64,000 nt of DNA from an uncultured Atopobiaceae bacterium (GTDB lineage Bacteria; Actinomycetota; Coriobacteriia; Coriobacteriales; Atopobiaceae): assembly GCA_944321515.1 (NCBI GenBank), contig CALULO010000006.1:62001-126000 (forward strand). Direction: 5' to 3'. The notes beneath the pieces are model-generated. The model was not told where the DNA came from, made no database searches, and was given only the letters and a program-made list of their open reading frames with translations. This document shows positions 33,049-41,675 of this stretch, piece by piece (within the stretch, counting starts at the first letter, position 1; every line of letters starts with the position of its first letter). Position numbers and translations under genes: made by a program.

Positions 33049-34449
33049 CTACTTCACCACGTGCGTCGTGGTGACCTCCTTGAGCCAAGCGGCTGATTTC
33101 TTGGGCCTGCGCTCGTAGTTCTCCATGAGGTCAACCTCGATGAAGCCATAGCGGTTCTTGAAGGCGTTCGCCCAGGACCAGTTGTCGATGAGGCCCCAGT
33201 AGTGGTAGCCGCGGCACTTGGCTCCGTCCTCGATTGCACGGGCGATCCAGGAGAGGTGGTCACGCACGAAGTCGACGCGGTAGTCGTCCTGGATCTGGCC
33301 GCTCTCGTCGCGGTTCTTGTACTCGCCCTCGATGCCGATGCCGTTTTCGGACACGAACCACTCGAGGTCGGGGTACTCGTCGCGGCACTTCATGCCGAAG
33401 TCGTAGATGCCCTTGGGGTAGATCTCCCAGCCGCGGCTCTCGTTCATGACGCGCTCGGGCCAGACGTAGGGCTCGGCAAAGAGCGGATTGCCCCATTCGT
33501 CGCGGTCGCGGGTCGGCGCCTGGACGCGGCAGGGCTGGTAATAGTTGCAGCCGAGCCAGTCCACGACGCCCGAGCGCAGGACCTCCTCGTCACCGGGGCG
33601 AGCCGGGACCGGCGTCCCAAGACGGGCAAGGGTCTCGAGCACGTCGGCGGGCAGGCTGCCCTTAGTCGCAAGGTCGAGCCACCAGCGTGTGGTGAGACCG
33701 TCGTTCATGCGCAGCGCCTCGAGGTCGGCCTCGCTCGGATTCTCCTTGGTGTAGGAGGGGCTGAAGTTGCACACGATGCCGATGCGTGCGTCCGGACGGA
33801 GCGCGCCCTCCTCACGCGCCGCGCGGTAGCGGGCGACGCCGAGCGCGTGTGCGACCGAGATGTTGTACTGCGCCACCACGGCCTCGCGGAAGCTGTGGTG
33901 CTGCGGGTACCAGCCGCCGTGCCAGTAGCGGTTCTCGGGCTCGACGCTCGGCTCGTTGAACGTGAACCAGTACCGGATCTCCTTGCCGAACTCGTGAAGC
34001 GCCTTCTCGACGTAGTTGGCGTACGCCTCGCAGGTCTCGCGGCTCTCCCAGCCGCCGCGGCGGAAGAGAAAGGTGGGGAGGTCGAAGTGGTAGAGGGTCA
34101 CAAAGGGCTCGAGCCCCTCCTCGCGCGCCGCACGGAAGAGCTCGTGGTACCAGGCCGCGCCCTCTGGGTTGATGTTGCCGTCGGCATCGAGCAGGCGGCT
34201 CCACTGAATCGACGTGCGGAAGCTGTCGAGCCCGAGGCTCTTAAGGATGGCAAGGTCCTCCTTGTAGTGGTGCATGAAGTCGTTGCCCACGTAGGAGCCC
34301 ACGCGGTTGTAGAACGCCTCGATGTCCTCGTTGGACCAGGTGTCCCACACGTTCTCAAGCTTGCCGCCTACGTTCCAGCCCCCTTCCGTCTGCGGACCGG
34401 ACATCGCCGCTCCGAAGAAGAAGTTCTCGGGCAGGGTCAGTTCTGCCAT
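33049..34449 (-). CDS. GH1 beta-glucosidase / 6-phospho-beta-glucosidase
   Basis: 466-residue family 1 glycoside hydrolase. The acid/base Glu is in WFTFNEPSVEP and the nucleophile Glu in WFVSENGIG; the N-terminus FFFGAAMSGPQTEG is the standard GH1 opening. Pairing with a Lac-family PTS suggests it splits phosphorylated disaccharides in the cytosol, although a ROK kinase in the divergent operon could also feed it. It is first in the operon, next to the divergent control region. Confidence 0.93.
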   Translation of the reverse strand: MAELTLPENFFFGAAMSGPQTEGGWNVGGKLENVWDTWSNEDIEAFYNRVGSYVGNDFMHHYKEDLAILKSLGLDSFRTSIQWSRLLDADGNINPEGAAWYHELFRAAREEGLEPFVTLYHFDLPTFLFRRGGWESRETCEAYANYVEKALHEFGKEIRYWFTFNEPSVEPENRYWHGGWYPQHHSFREAVVAQYNISVAHALGVARYRAAREEGALRPDARIGIVCNFSPSYTKENPSEADLEALRMNDGLTTRWWLDLATKGSLPADVLETLARLGTPVPARPGDEEVLRSGVVDWLGCNYYQPCRVQAPTRDRDEWGNPLFAEPYVWPERVMNESRGWEIYPKGIYDFGMKCRDEYPDLEWFVSENGIGIEGEYKNRDESGQIQDDYRVDFVRDHLSWIARAIEDGAKCRGYHYWGLIDNWSWANAFKNRYGFIEVDLMENYERRPKKSAAWLKEVTTTHVVK

Positions 34450-34487
34450 GACGCCTCCTTTTCCTCGCTCCTTTTCGCGCGTCTATT

Positions 34488-34546
34488 TGTCGCGCTTTGT
34501 TGATTAAATTGTAGCGCTTTTATTTTCTCTATGTAGCGGATTTATT
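34488..34546. promoter_or_regulatory. Three direct repeats, candidate GntR operators in the divergent promoter region
   Basis: TTGTCGCGCTTTGTT (34488), TTGTAGCGCTTTTATT (34509) and ATGTAGCGGATTTATT (34531) recur every 21-22 bp, so they face one side of the helix. They lie in the 309-bp gap between the GH1-PTS operon and the GntR gene. A reverse-strand -10-like TACAAT overlaps the middle copy (34508-34513). The remainder of 34450-34758 shows nothing recognisable. Confidence 0.6.
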
Positions 34547-34758
34547 GCCGACAAAGACGGAGACAAAGGAAGATAATGGATTACGTCAGACGAGAACCAC
34601 GTCGATGAGCTGGGGATTCACGGACGACGAACCCGACGGGCCCTCTGGGAAACAAGCTCGCGCCCTCTTGCCTGACCGCCAAAGCAAACCGTTCACGGCC
34701 AAAAATAGACCGTTCGCGGTGAGCGCCGAGAACCACAGAAAGCACGAGGGAGGCCGCC

Positions 34759-35529
34759 ATGCTCAAGTACGAGACGATTGCCCAGGACATAAAGAACCGA
34801 ATCGAGAGCGGCGACCTCGCGCCCAACGACAAGCTGCCGACGGTCGTGGACCTCTGCGACCGCTACGGCGTGAGCAAGATCACCGTCAAGCGCGCCTTCG
34901 AGATCCTCACCGAGAAGGGCCTCATCGCCAGCAAGCGCGGGTCGGGCACCTACGTGAAGAACACCACCGAGCTCTTTGACACGGGAACCGTCGACCCGCT
35001 GCTCGTGGGCGAGGACGGCGCGCGGGAGGACGCGTTCGGGTTCACCCGGTCCGACCAGCCGATCGGCTTCACCGCCTCGCACAGCGCGCGCGGGAGGAGC
35101 GTGAGCTCGGTGGTCTACGACTTCTCGGTCACGAACCCGCCCGAGAGCGTCGCGCGGCACCTGAGCATCTCCCCCGACGACTTCACCTACTACTTCTGCC
35201 GGGTGCGTTGCCTTGAGAACGAGCCGATTACGATCGAGTACACCTACATGCCGATCGACGTAACGCCCGGCCTCAAGCGCGACCAGCTCTACCACTCCGT
35301 CTATGCGTTTGTGCAGGACACGCTCGGACTGAAGATCTCGAGCTTCCATCGCATCATCCGCGCCGTGGGCGCAACCGAGGAGGAGGCCGGGCGCCTGCGG
35401 CTCGATGCGGGCGCCCCCCTGCTCGAAATCTCCCAGGTCGGCTTCCTCGACGACGGGACACCCTTCGAGTTCTCTGTCGCATGCAGCAACGGCAAGCGCT
35501 CCGAGCTGCGCGACGTGAACGTCATATAG
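34759..35529 (+). CDS. GntR/HutC-family regulator of the beta-glucoside locus
   Basis: 256 residues. Winged helix near 1-70 (MLKYETIAQDIKNRIESG, LPTVVDLCDRYGVSKITVKRAF, GSGTYVK), then a UTRA domain. GAGGGAGGCCGCC precedes the ATG. It is divergent from the GH1-PTS operon and followed by the ROK kinase gene. Three repeats upstream are likely its operators. The effector is probably a phosphorylated sugar from the PTS. Confidence 0.9.
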   Translation: MLKYETIAQDIKNRIESGDLAPNDKLPTVVDLCDRYGVSKITVKRAFEILTEKGLIASKRGSGTYVKNTTELFDTGTVDPLLVGEDGAREDAFGFTRSDQPIGFTASHSARGRSVSSVVYDFSVTNPPESVARHLSISPDDFTYYFCRVRCLENEPITIEYTYMPIDVTPGLKRDQLYHSVYAFVQDTLGLKISSFHRIIRAVGATEEEAGRLRLDAGAPLLEISQVGFLDDGTPFEFSVACSNGKRSELRDVNVI

Positions 35530-35555
35530 GCAGAAGGCGAAGGCAGGAGAAAGAC

Positions 35556-36464
35556 ATGAAGAGGCTGGCGGTTCTCGACGTAGGTGGCTCCGCAATCAAG
35601 TACTGCACCATGTGCGGTACGGATATCGAGGGTAAGGGGCAGGTGCCCACTCCCGACGGGGAAAGCCACGACCCCGAGGCGTTCCTCGAGACCATCGAGG
35701 GCATCCTTGAGCGCATGGGAGACGTCGAGGGTCTGGCCCTCTCTATGCCCGGGGAGATCGATGCGCGCCAGAAGTACATCCGGACGGGCGGTGCGCTGCT
35801 CTACAACTATGACGTTGACGTGACGGAGTGGGAGAGGCGCTTCGGTGTCTCGATCGAGGTTGAGAACGACGCGCGCTGCTCGGCGATCGCCGAGCTCTCT
35901 CGTGGCAACCTGCAGGGCGTCGACTGCGGCGTGGTGCTCGCGTTCGGGACGGGAATCGGTGGCGGGGTTATCGCCGGCGGCAAGGTCCTGCGAGGGGCGC
36001 ACCTCTTTGCGGGGGAGGCGTCGAAGGTTCTCACCTCCTGGCCCGAGGATCCCCGGGACCCCATCGCGAGCGACCAGCTCTGGTCGTCCTCCTGCTCGAC
36101 GAAGTCCCTCTGCCAGCGCGTCGCCCGGGCAAGGGGGGTCGACGGCTGCGACGGGAGGCAGCTCTTCGGCTGGCTCGGGGACGGGGACGAGGTCGTCTCC
36201 GGGGTGTTCCGCCAGGTGTGCGACGAGATTGCCGTGCAGATACATAACATCCAGTGCTGGCTTGATCCCGAGCGCATCTGCCTCGGCGGCGGCATCAGCC
36301 AGAACCCGCTTTTCGTAGAGGGCGTGAGGGACGCGCACCGACGCTTCAACGCCTCGTTCGGCGATGTGTTCCCCGAGACGGACATCGTGGCGTGCAGGTT
36401 CTTCAACGACGCTAACCTAATCGGCGCCTACGAGCATTTCCTTGCCATGCAGCAGTCCCGCTAA
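35556..36464 (+). CDS. ROK-family sugar kinase (beta-glucoside kinase-like)
   Basis: 302 residues. The ATP loop DVGGSAIKY (8-16), catalytic END in VENDARCSA and the GTGIGGGVI motif are intact. The usual ROK zinc motif CxCGxxGCxE is absent; instead GAHLFAGEASKVLTSW is found, as in BglK-like beta-glucoside kinases. It would phosphorylate glucose or cellobiose at the non-reducing end. AGGAGAAAGAC precedes ATG 35556. Its last codons and stop lie inside copy 2 of the intergenic repeat. Confidence 0.83.
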   Translation: MKRLAVLDVGGSAIKYCTMCGTDIEGKGQVPTPDGESHDPEAFLETIEGILERMGDVEGLALSMPGEIDARQKYIRTGGALLYNYDVDVTEWERRFGVSIEVENDARCSAIAELSRGNLQGVDCGVVLAFGTGIGGGVIAGGKVLRGAHLFAGEASKVLTSWPEDPRDPIASDQLWSSSCSTKSLCQRVARARGVDGCDGRQLFGWLGDGDEVVSGVFRQVCDEIAVQIHNIQCWLDPERICLGGGISQNPLFVEGVRDAHRRFNASFGDVFPETDIVACRFFNDANLIGAYEHFLAMQQSR

Positions 36465-36645
36465 CGCGCGTCCGCGCCCCGGTTACGTACACTCCGACCG
36501 GTTACGTACACAATCCAAAATCGTACTTCTCGCCGCTTGGCGAGAAGCCCCAGGTCAGAGCGTTGGGCTTCTCGGCATAGAAGTCGCAACAGTGTACGTA
36601 ACCGGCCGACACGGACAGCACGGCAGTACGCACCTCGCCACAGGG
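36450..36645 (+). repeat. Intergenic repeat, copy 2, with core inverted relative to copy 1
   Basis: The outer flank CAGCAGTCCCGCTAACGCGC (36450-36469) and right flank TACGCACCTCGCC keep the same orientation as in copy 1. The 127-bp core (36479-36605) is reversed: doubled CCGGTTACGTACAC now on the left (36479-36493 and 36498-36511), single AGTGTACGTAACCGG on the right (36591-36605). The repeat supplies the stop codon of the ROK gene (36462-36464) and fills most of the gap to the flavodoxin gene. Confidence 0.85.
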
Positions 36646-36677
36646 GGTTAAAAAGCACCCGTCACCACTCGACTGAC

Positions 36678-37190
36678 CTACGATTCTGTGACCCAGCGCT
36701 TGATGGCGGGGCGGGCACGATGGACCTCGCCGCCTATGATTGACAGCCCCTCGCCCAGCAGGGCACCAGGGTAGAGCCTGCGAATGTCGGACTCGCTCCT
36801 GCCCATGCCGCTCCCCTCGTTGGTGCACAGCGGCCGGATGGCCTTGCCCGTGAAGTCAAAGTGCTCGAGGAAGGCCCACACCGCCATGGGCATGGTGCCC
36901 CAGTAGTTGGGATAGGCCAGGTAAATCGTATCGTAGCCATCAAGGCTCTCCGGATAGGAGGAAAGCGCTGGGCGAGCGTCTGCCTCGAGGTCTCGCTTCG
37001 CCTCCTCGATGCAGGTCATGTGGTCATCGGAATAGGGTTCCGCCTGCTTGATCTCAAAAAGATCTGCCCCGGTGAGCCCATGGAGCATCTGCGCCGCGAC
37101 CTTGGCGCTGCCCACCTCGAGCCTGCGAATCTTGCCACCTACGTAGTTCTCTCCGGCGCGCGAGTAATACGCAATCAGTGCCTGTGCCAT
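36678..37190 (-). CDS. Flavodoxin-family protein
   Basis: 170 residues of the flavodoxin_4 type. The FMN-phosphate region is LIAYYSRAGENY and the aromatic FMN contact is in IYLAYPNYWGTMPMAVW, with the later GSGMGRSESDIRRL typical of this group. It is a small redox carrier and may pair with the aldo/keto reductase transcribed just ahead of it on the same strand. Confidence 0.85.
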   Translation of the reverse strand: MAQALIAYYSRAGENYVGGKIRRLEVGSAKVAAQMLHGLTGADLFEIKQAEPYSDDHMTCIEEAKRDLEADARPALSSYPESLDGYDTIYLAYPNYWGTMPMAVWAFLEHFDFTGKAIRPLCTNEGSGMGRSESDIRRLYPGALLGEGLSIIGGEVHRARPAIKRWVTES

Positions 37191-37289
37191 GGAATCTTTA
37201 CCGTCCCTTCAGATGTCTCGAGAATCGCGCGGAGACGCATGGGGCCGAAATCCGGCTTGCCGGTCAGGCCAGGTCGCTGCCCCTCGCTC

Positions 37290-38147
37290 TTAGTCCGCCG
37301 GCACGAAGGCGGAGAGGGCGGCCTCCTGCTCCTCGAGGCCGAGCGTGAAGTAACGCCGGCCGCAGTCGAGGGCGCGGACGCGCGCCATCTCGTCATCGGT
37401 GAGCTCGAAGTCGAAGATGTCGATGTTGTCCGCCATGTGCGCCGGATTGGTGGTCTTGGGGAACACAATCGTGCCCTCCTGGATGTGCCAGCGCAGAATC
37501 ACCTGAGCTGGGCTCTTGTCGTACTTCTCGCCCAGCTTGGTGAAGAGCCGCTCGGCAAGCAGCCCCGCGTCGCCATGGCCCAGCGGGTACCACGCCTCGA
37601 GCACCGTGCCGTACGAGGCCAGGCGCTTCTTGAGCTCGCCCTGCTGGTAGCAGGGGTGGCACTCCACCTGCATCACCGACGGCTTGATCGTGGCGGCGTC
37701 GAGCACCTCCTCCAGACGGTCGCTTTCGAAGTTGGAGAGGCCGATCGAGCGCACCTTGCCCGCCGCGACCGCGCGTTCCATGTCGCGCCGGGCGCCCAGG
37801 TAGTCGCCGAACTGCTGGTGGAGCAGCAGGAGGTCGATGTAGTCCGTGCCCAGGCGGTCGAGCATCTTGTCTATCGCTTCGGCGGTCTTGCCCTCGCCGC
37901 ACTCGCTCGGCCATAGTTTGCTGGTAATCCACGCCTCGTCGCGCGGCACGCCGCTCTCACGCACCGCCTTGCCCACGCTGCGCTCGTTCTGGTAGGCGTG
38001 CGCGGTATCGATATGGCGGTAGCCAAGGTCGAGCGCGGTGCGCACCGCGGTCTCGGTCTCCTCGCCGGCCGGCACCATGTAGACGCCGAGCCCGAACTGG
38101 GGAATCTTGTTCCCGTCGTTCAGGGTGATGTAGGTCTGCTTGCTCAT
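37290..38147 (-). CDS. Aldo/keto reductase (AKR5-like)
   Basis: 285-residue NADPH-dependent carbonyl reductase, typical of 2,5-diketo-gluconate reductase relatives. Catalytic residues appear as GYRHIDTAHAYQNE (Asp, Tyr), ITSKLWPSE (Lys) and LLLLHQQF (His). The C-terminal LRWHIQEGTIVFPKTTNP binds the cofactor phosphate. The start at 38147 is favoured over the frame from 38219, which lies in a hairpin repeat. Substrate is unknown. Confidence 0.9.
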   Translation of the reverse strand: MSKQTYITLNDGNKIPQFGLGVYMVPAGEETETAVRTALDLGYRHIDTAHAYQNERSVGKAVRESGVPRDEAWITSKLWPSECGEGKTAEAIDKMLDRLGTDYIDLLLLHQQFGDYLGARRDMERAVAAGKVRSIGLSNFESDRLEEVLDAATIKPSVMQVECHPCYQQGELKKRLASYGTVLEAWYPLGHGDAGLLAERLFTKLGEKYDKSPAQVILRWHIQEGTIVFPKTTNPAHMADNIDIFDFELTDDEMARVRALDCGRRYFTLGLEEQEAALSAFVPAD

Positions 38148-38166
38148 GTTGCGCCCCCTTCCTCGA

Positions 38167-38203
38167 GGTTCTTCTCGCCCCTCATTTAACGGCGAGAAGA
38201 ACC
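38167..38203. repeat. Hairpin of the GGTTCTTCTCGCC family
   Basis: GGTTCTTCTCGCC (38167-38179) and its perfect complement GGCGAGAAGAACC (38191-38203) form a 13-bp stem with an 11-nt loop, 20 bp upstream of the aldo/keto reductase start. Single copies of the same 13-mer occur at 2702-2714 and 28672-28684, a 12-base match at 39352-39363, and related stems lie in the 127-bp repeats. Confidence 0.6.
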
Positions 38204-38267
38204 CCAGGTCGATGGACACTATTTCCCGCAGCGGCGCTTATGCCACGCTTTGCGCGAAAGAGGCGCT

Positions 38268-38844
38268 TTAATCCTGAAGGCGCGGCACGCCGCGCACGCC
38301 GCCGAGCACGAGCGCGCAGGCGATGTCGGCCGGGCGCTCGGGCAACACGAGTTTGCCGTCAGCTACCCAGCGCCGGTAGAGCGTGAGCGGCACCGTCTGG
38401 ACGAACGTCACCAACAGGCTCGCCTCGCCCTCGGGAACACCGCCGAACGCCGTCTTGTCAAAGCTGCGCGACGCGAGCACGCCCTCGGTCATCTGGCCTT
38501 GAATCCGGGCGAACGACGGGTCGCAGGTGATGCGCTCGTACACCTCGTCCTGCCCGCACGAGAACAGGACGAACGCCCGGGTGATGGTCTCGATGTCCTC
38601 TGGAATGCGCATCTGGCCGCGCGGTCCAGATAGGCCTGCATGTACGTGCCCTGCAGCTCGGCCAGCAGGTAGTCGAGGGTCTCGTAGTAGCGGTAAAACG
38701 TCTTCTTGTTGATGCGCGCCCGTCGCAGAGCTCCCGCACGGTGATCTTCTCGTAGGGCTTCTCGAGCAGCAGTTGCTTAAATGCGTCCTGGATCGCGCCG
38801 ACGGTCTTCTGCACGCGCAGGTCCTCGTTGCCGGTGAGAATCAC
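38268..38844 (-). pseudogene. TetR-family regulator broken by two frameshifts
   Basis: The N-terminal part (from 38844, VGAIQDAFKQLLLEKPYEKITVRELCDG) and C-terminal part (from 38612) are in different frames. A third frame between them encodes the missing INKKTFYRYYETLDYLLAEL helix-turn-helix end. Restoring one base near 38716-38718 and another near 38620-38628 would give one TetR protein of about 192 residues. Either two real deletions or two sequencing errors explain it. It is divergent in function from, but cotranscribed toward, the aldo/keto reductase it may once have controlled. Confidence 0.75.
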
Positions 38845-38859
38845 GAGACCTCCTCTCGA

Positions 38860-39303
38860 CTACCGCCCGAAGTGCGGCGCAATCTCGCGCATGCGCGCGA
38901 CCTGGTCCACGCCGAAGGGGCAGCGGCTGTTGCAGTGGCTGCAGCCCACGCACGCGTCGGCCGTGACGTCCGGGGTGGCGTAGTGCTCTGCTGCCAGCAG
39001 CCGCACCCAGTCGAAGTCGCACGGGCGGGAGCCCTCGTAGTTCTCGCCTCCGCAGACGACCTGCTCGATCCCGCAGCCGCGCACGTTGTCGCCGCGCCCT
39101 CTCAGCCCTAGGTACCTCTCGACGTCAACGCGTCCGATGAGCGGAGCGCACATGACGCCCTTGTGGCGTGCCGGCGTGGCCAGCAGCACGGGCAGCCGCT
39201 CGTCGGCACGACGCTGGTTCTCGCAGGTGACGTTGAGCATGACGTTGTCCCAGCCCTCGCTTGCCTTGCGGCAGCCGTGCCACGGGTTCCAGATATCGTG
39301 CAT
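38860..39303 (-). pseudogene. Chimeric remnant: DUF5131-like protein with deletion, fused to an Fe-S tail
   Basis: The frame encodes 147 residues of mixed origin. MHDIWNPWHGCRK is the start of phage Gp37/68-like DUF5131 proteins. It then jumps to their later part (NVMLNVTCENQRRADERLP, KGVMCAPLIG, QVVCGGENYEG, PCDFDWVRLL), missing roughly 100 residues between. The last ~35 residues (ACVGCSHCNSRCPFGVD) instead match the C-terminal 4Fe-4S tail of Fe-S aldo/keto reductases. The usual cysteine cluster after HGC is lost. It is unlikely to keep DUF5131 activity. Confidence 0.6.
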
Positions 39304-39483
39304 GCTCCCTCAATGTGACGATGACGTCGAGCCCCTCCCAGTGTAGTTGCTGGCGAGAAGAACGACGGCGGGGGAGGCGGGCACCGTGCCCGACGGTCTG
39401 ACGCCCTTCTCTCCGGGGTGGCCCCAGGTCCCGCGACCTTCTCGACGGCTGTGGCTCGCGGGCGCTCACCCCAAAAAGAACGC

Positions 39484-39535
39484 TTGCGCTGTGTATAGGT
39501 GTGTATATACTGTATCTATCGGACATACACAGTAT
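39484..39535 (+). promoter_or_regulatory. Promoter and operator of the GntR-ABC operon
   Basis: TTGCGC (39484-39489) and TATACT (39506-39511) are 16 bp apart. An inverted repeat ATACTGT (39507-39513) and ACAGTAT (39529-39535) overlaps the -10 box and start site, as expected for an autoregulating YtrA-type repressor. Apart from this and the repeat motif at 39352, the 343-bp gap 39304-39646 holds no gene. Confidence 0.65.
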
Positions 39536-39646
39536 GCCCGCCGGGAAGGTGCGAGGACGCTCTTCACCTTCCCAGCCGTCAAGGGAGACGTCCCGACGCG
39601 GCAGGTCCCCGAGGGGACGCCCGAGGGGAAGCAGGAAGGAAGGGTC

Positions 39647-40015
39647 TTGGACATCATCATCTCAAGCTCGAGCGGCAGGCCCATATACGAGCAGATCTTC
39701 GACCAGATCAGGTCGGCGATCGTCCGCGGCGAGCTCGCGGAGGGCGAGCAGCTCCCCTCGATCAGGGCGCTTGCCAACAGCCTGCGCGTGAGCGCGATCA
39801 CTACGAAGCGCGCCTACGCGGACCTGGAGGCGGCCGGCCTTGTCGAGACCGTGCAGGGCAAGGGGAGCTTCGTGGCGGGAGGCAACGCCGAGCTCATCCG
39901 CGAGGAGCAGATGAGGGAGGTCGAGGGCCTTATGGCCAAGGCGGTCGAGCGGGGCCGCGCGCTCGGCCTCACCGACGAGGAGCTCGCCGAGATGCTCTCG
40001 CTGGTGCTCGAGTAG
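39647..40015 (+). CDS. GntR-family regulator, YtrA subfamily
   Basis: 122 residues, the short YtrA form: a winged helix (about 8-75, with PIYEQIFDQIRSAIV, LPSIRALANSLRVSAITTKRAY and GKGSFVA) plus a short dimerising tail, no large effector domain. TTG 39647 is chosen because AGGAAGG lies just upstream; earlier in-frame ATGs overlap the promoter. It heads an operon with an ABC-2 type transporter, the usual YtrA arrangement. Confidence 0.85.
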   Translation: MDIIISSSSGRPIYEQIFDQIRSAIVRGELAEGEQLPSIRALANSLRVSAITTKRAYADLEAAGLVETVQGKGSFVAGGNAELIREEQMREVEGLMAKAVERGRALGLTDEELAEMLSLVLE

Positions 40016-40053
40016 CGCCCGGAAGGGGCGCGGGACGAAGGGACGTGAACGCA

Positions 40054-40953
40054 ATGACCACCAGCTCGGCCGGCGTCCTCATCGAGGCGCGCGGGCTCAC
40101 CAAGCACTACGACGGCTTCTCGCTCGAGGGCGTGGACCTCGCCGTGGGCGAGGGGGAGGTCGTGGGCCTTGTCGGCCAGAACGGCGCCGGCAAGTCCACC
40201 ACCATCAAGGCGCTGCTCGGCCTTATTGGGGTAGACGGGGGCGAGGGCTTTGTCCTGGGAACGCCGAGCGAGGACCTTGCCCGCCCTGCCGGAGCCGCCA
40301 CAAAGGAGCGCGTCGGCGTCGTCTTTGACACCGTCTCCCTGCCCGGGCACCTGCGCGTCTCGGACGTGGGGCGAATCTACTCCTGCGCGTACGCCTCCTG
40401 GGACGCCGGCGGGTTCTCCCGGCTCACGCGGGAGCTTGGCCTTGCTGCCGAAAAGGCTGTGAAGGACCTTTCCCGCGGCATGGGCATGAAGCTCAGCCTT
40501 GCCTGCGCCCTCTCGCACGGCCCGCAGGTCCTCATTCTAGACGAGGCGACGGCGGGCCTCGACCCCATGGCGCGCGACGAGGCCCTCGAGCGTTTGCGAG
40601 ACTTCGTGGCCGAGCCTGGCCATGCGATCCTCATGAGCAGCCACATCACGAGCGACCTCGAGCGCATCGCCGACCGCATCGTGTGTATGGACGCCGGGCG
40701 CATCGTCTTTGACCTGCCCAGGGAGGCCATCACCGACGAGGCGGGCATCGCACGCTGCCGGGCGGCTGACCTCGAGCGCGTGGCGGCGAGCGGCATTGTC
40801 CCCGAGCTGCGCTACCTGCGAAACGACTACGGCGTCGACGTTCTTGTCCCCGACCGCTTTGCGTTTGCGGAGAGCTTCCCCGACATCCCCTGCGACCGCA
40901 TGACCATAGACGACTACATGGCTCTCACCCTGAAGGGCGGTGTTCGGCAATGA
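40054..40953 (+). CDS. ABC transporter ATP-binding protein
   Basis: 299 residues of the CcmA/YtrB type. Walker A GQNGAGKS, signature LSRGMGMK, Walker B VLILDEATAGLDP and the switch His in SSHITSD are present. A C-terminal extension of ~80 residues is usual for bacitracin/ABC-2 exporters. ATG 40054 is preferred to GTG 40045, which is too close to GAAGGG. The 3' end overlaps the permease start by 4 bp (ATGA). Confidence 0.9.
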   Translation: MTTSSAGVLIEARGLTKHYDGFSLEGVDLAVGEGEVVGLVGQNGAGKSTTIKALLGLIGVDGGEGFVLGTPSEDLARPAGAATKERVGVVFDTVSLPGHLRVSDVGRIYSCAYASWDAGGFSRLTRELGLAAEKAVKDLSRGMGMKLSLACALSHGPQVLILDEATAGLDPMARDEALERLRDFVAEPGHAILMSSHITSDLERIADRIVCMDAGRIVFDLPREAITDEAGIARCRAADLERVAASGIVPELRYLRNDYGVDVLVPDRFAFAESFPDIPCDRMTIDDYMALTLKGGVRQ

Positions 40954-41675
40954 AGCGTGCCTACCTCATCGAGCTTGCGATCTTCCGTGACTATGGCACC
41001 CAGCTCCTTGGGCTCGGCCTCCTCGTGGCCGTTCTCATCAGCGTGGGGATGCAGACCGCCCTTGCCGCACCTGCGGTTCTGAGCTGCATGTTCTTCATGA
41101 TGGGCGCTATGGGCGCCGCGGCTTACGACGAGCAGAGCGGCTGGGGCCTCTTCCGCCTCACGATGCCGCTCTCACGACGCGACGTGGTGCTCGGCCGCTA
41201 CGGGGCCATCGTGACGCTGGGGCTGGGCGGCATGGCGGCTGGCGTGGCCGTTGCCCTCGTGCTTGGGGCCGCCGCCTCGGCGGGGCTTCTTCCCGGCGGG
41301 CTCTCCGAGACGTTCCGGCTCGACGCCGACCTCATGAGGGTCATGGCCCTCGTGACCGCCTTCTGCCTGCTCATTGGGGCGACCGTGGCCTCCGTGGTCA
41401 CGCCCGTCTACTTCAGGCTCGGCCAGACCAAGGCGACGCAGCTCCTGCCCACCGTCATCGTCATGCTCTTCGTGCTTCCCGTGGTGTTCCTCGGCAACAG
41501 CGGCCTGCTCGACGGCGGCCTGCCTGGGCTTGAGCTGGTCTCACGGCTCCTGGACCTCCTGGGGACCGCGCAGGGCACCGCGCTGGGGTGCGCGGCGATG
41601 GTGGCGCTCTCCGCGGCGCTCCTCTGTGTCTCCGCGGCGCTCTCCCTCAGGCTCTACGAGACCCGGGAGCTCTGA
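40950..41675 (+). CDS. ABC-2 type membrane permease
   Basis: 241 residues with six hydrophobic stretches and the cytoplasmic motif YDEQSGWGLFRLTMPLSRRDVVLGRY, typical of ABC-2 permeases paired with YtrA-type regulators. It is coupled to the ATPase gene by ATGA overlap. The 3' end overlaps the convergent MFS gene by 22 bp. The cargo is unknown; export of peptides or envelope stress relief is usual. Confidence 0.87.
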   Translation: MKRAYLIELAIFRDYGTQLLGLGLLVAVLISVGMQTALAAPAVLSCMFFMMGAMGAAAYDEQSGWGLFRLTMPLSRRDVVLGRYGAIVTLGLGGMAAGVAVALVLGAAASAGLLPGGLSETFRLDADLMRVMALVTAFCLLIGATVASVVTPVYFRLGQTKATQLLPTVIVMLFVLPVVFLGNSGLLDGGLPGLELVSRLLDLLGTAQGTALGCAAMVALSAALLCVSAALSLRLYETREL

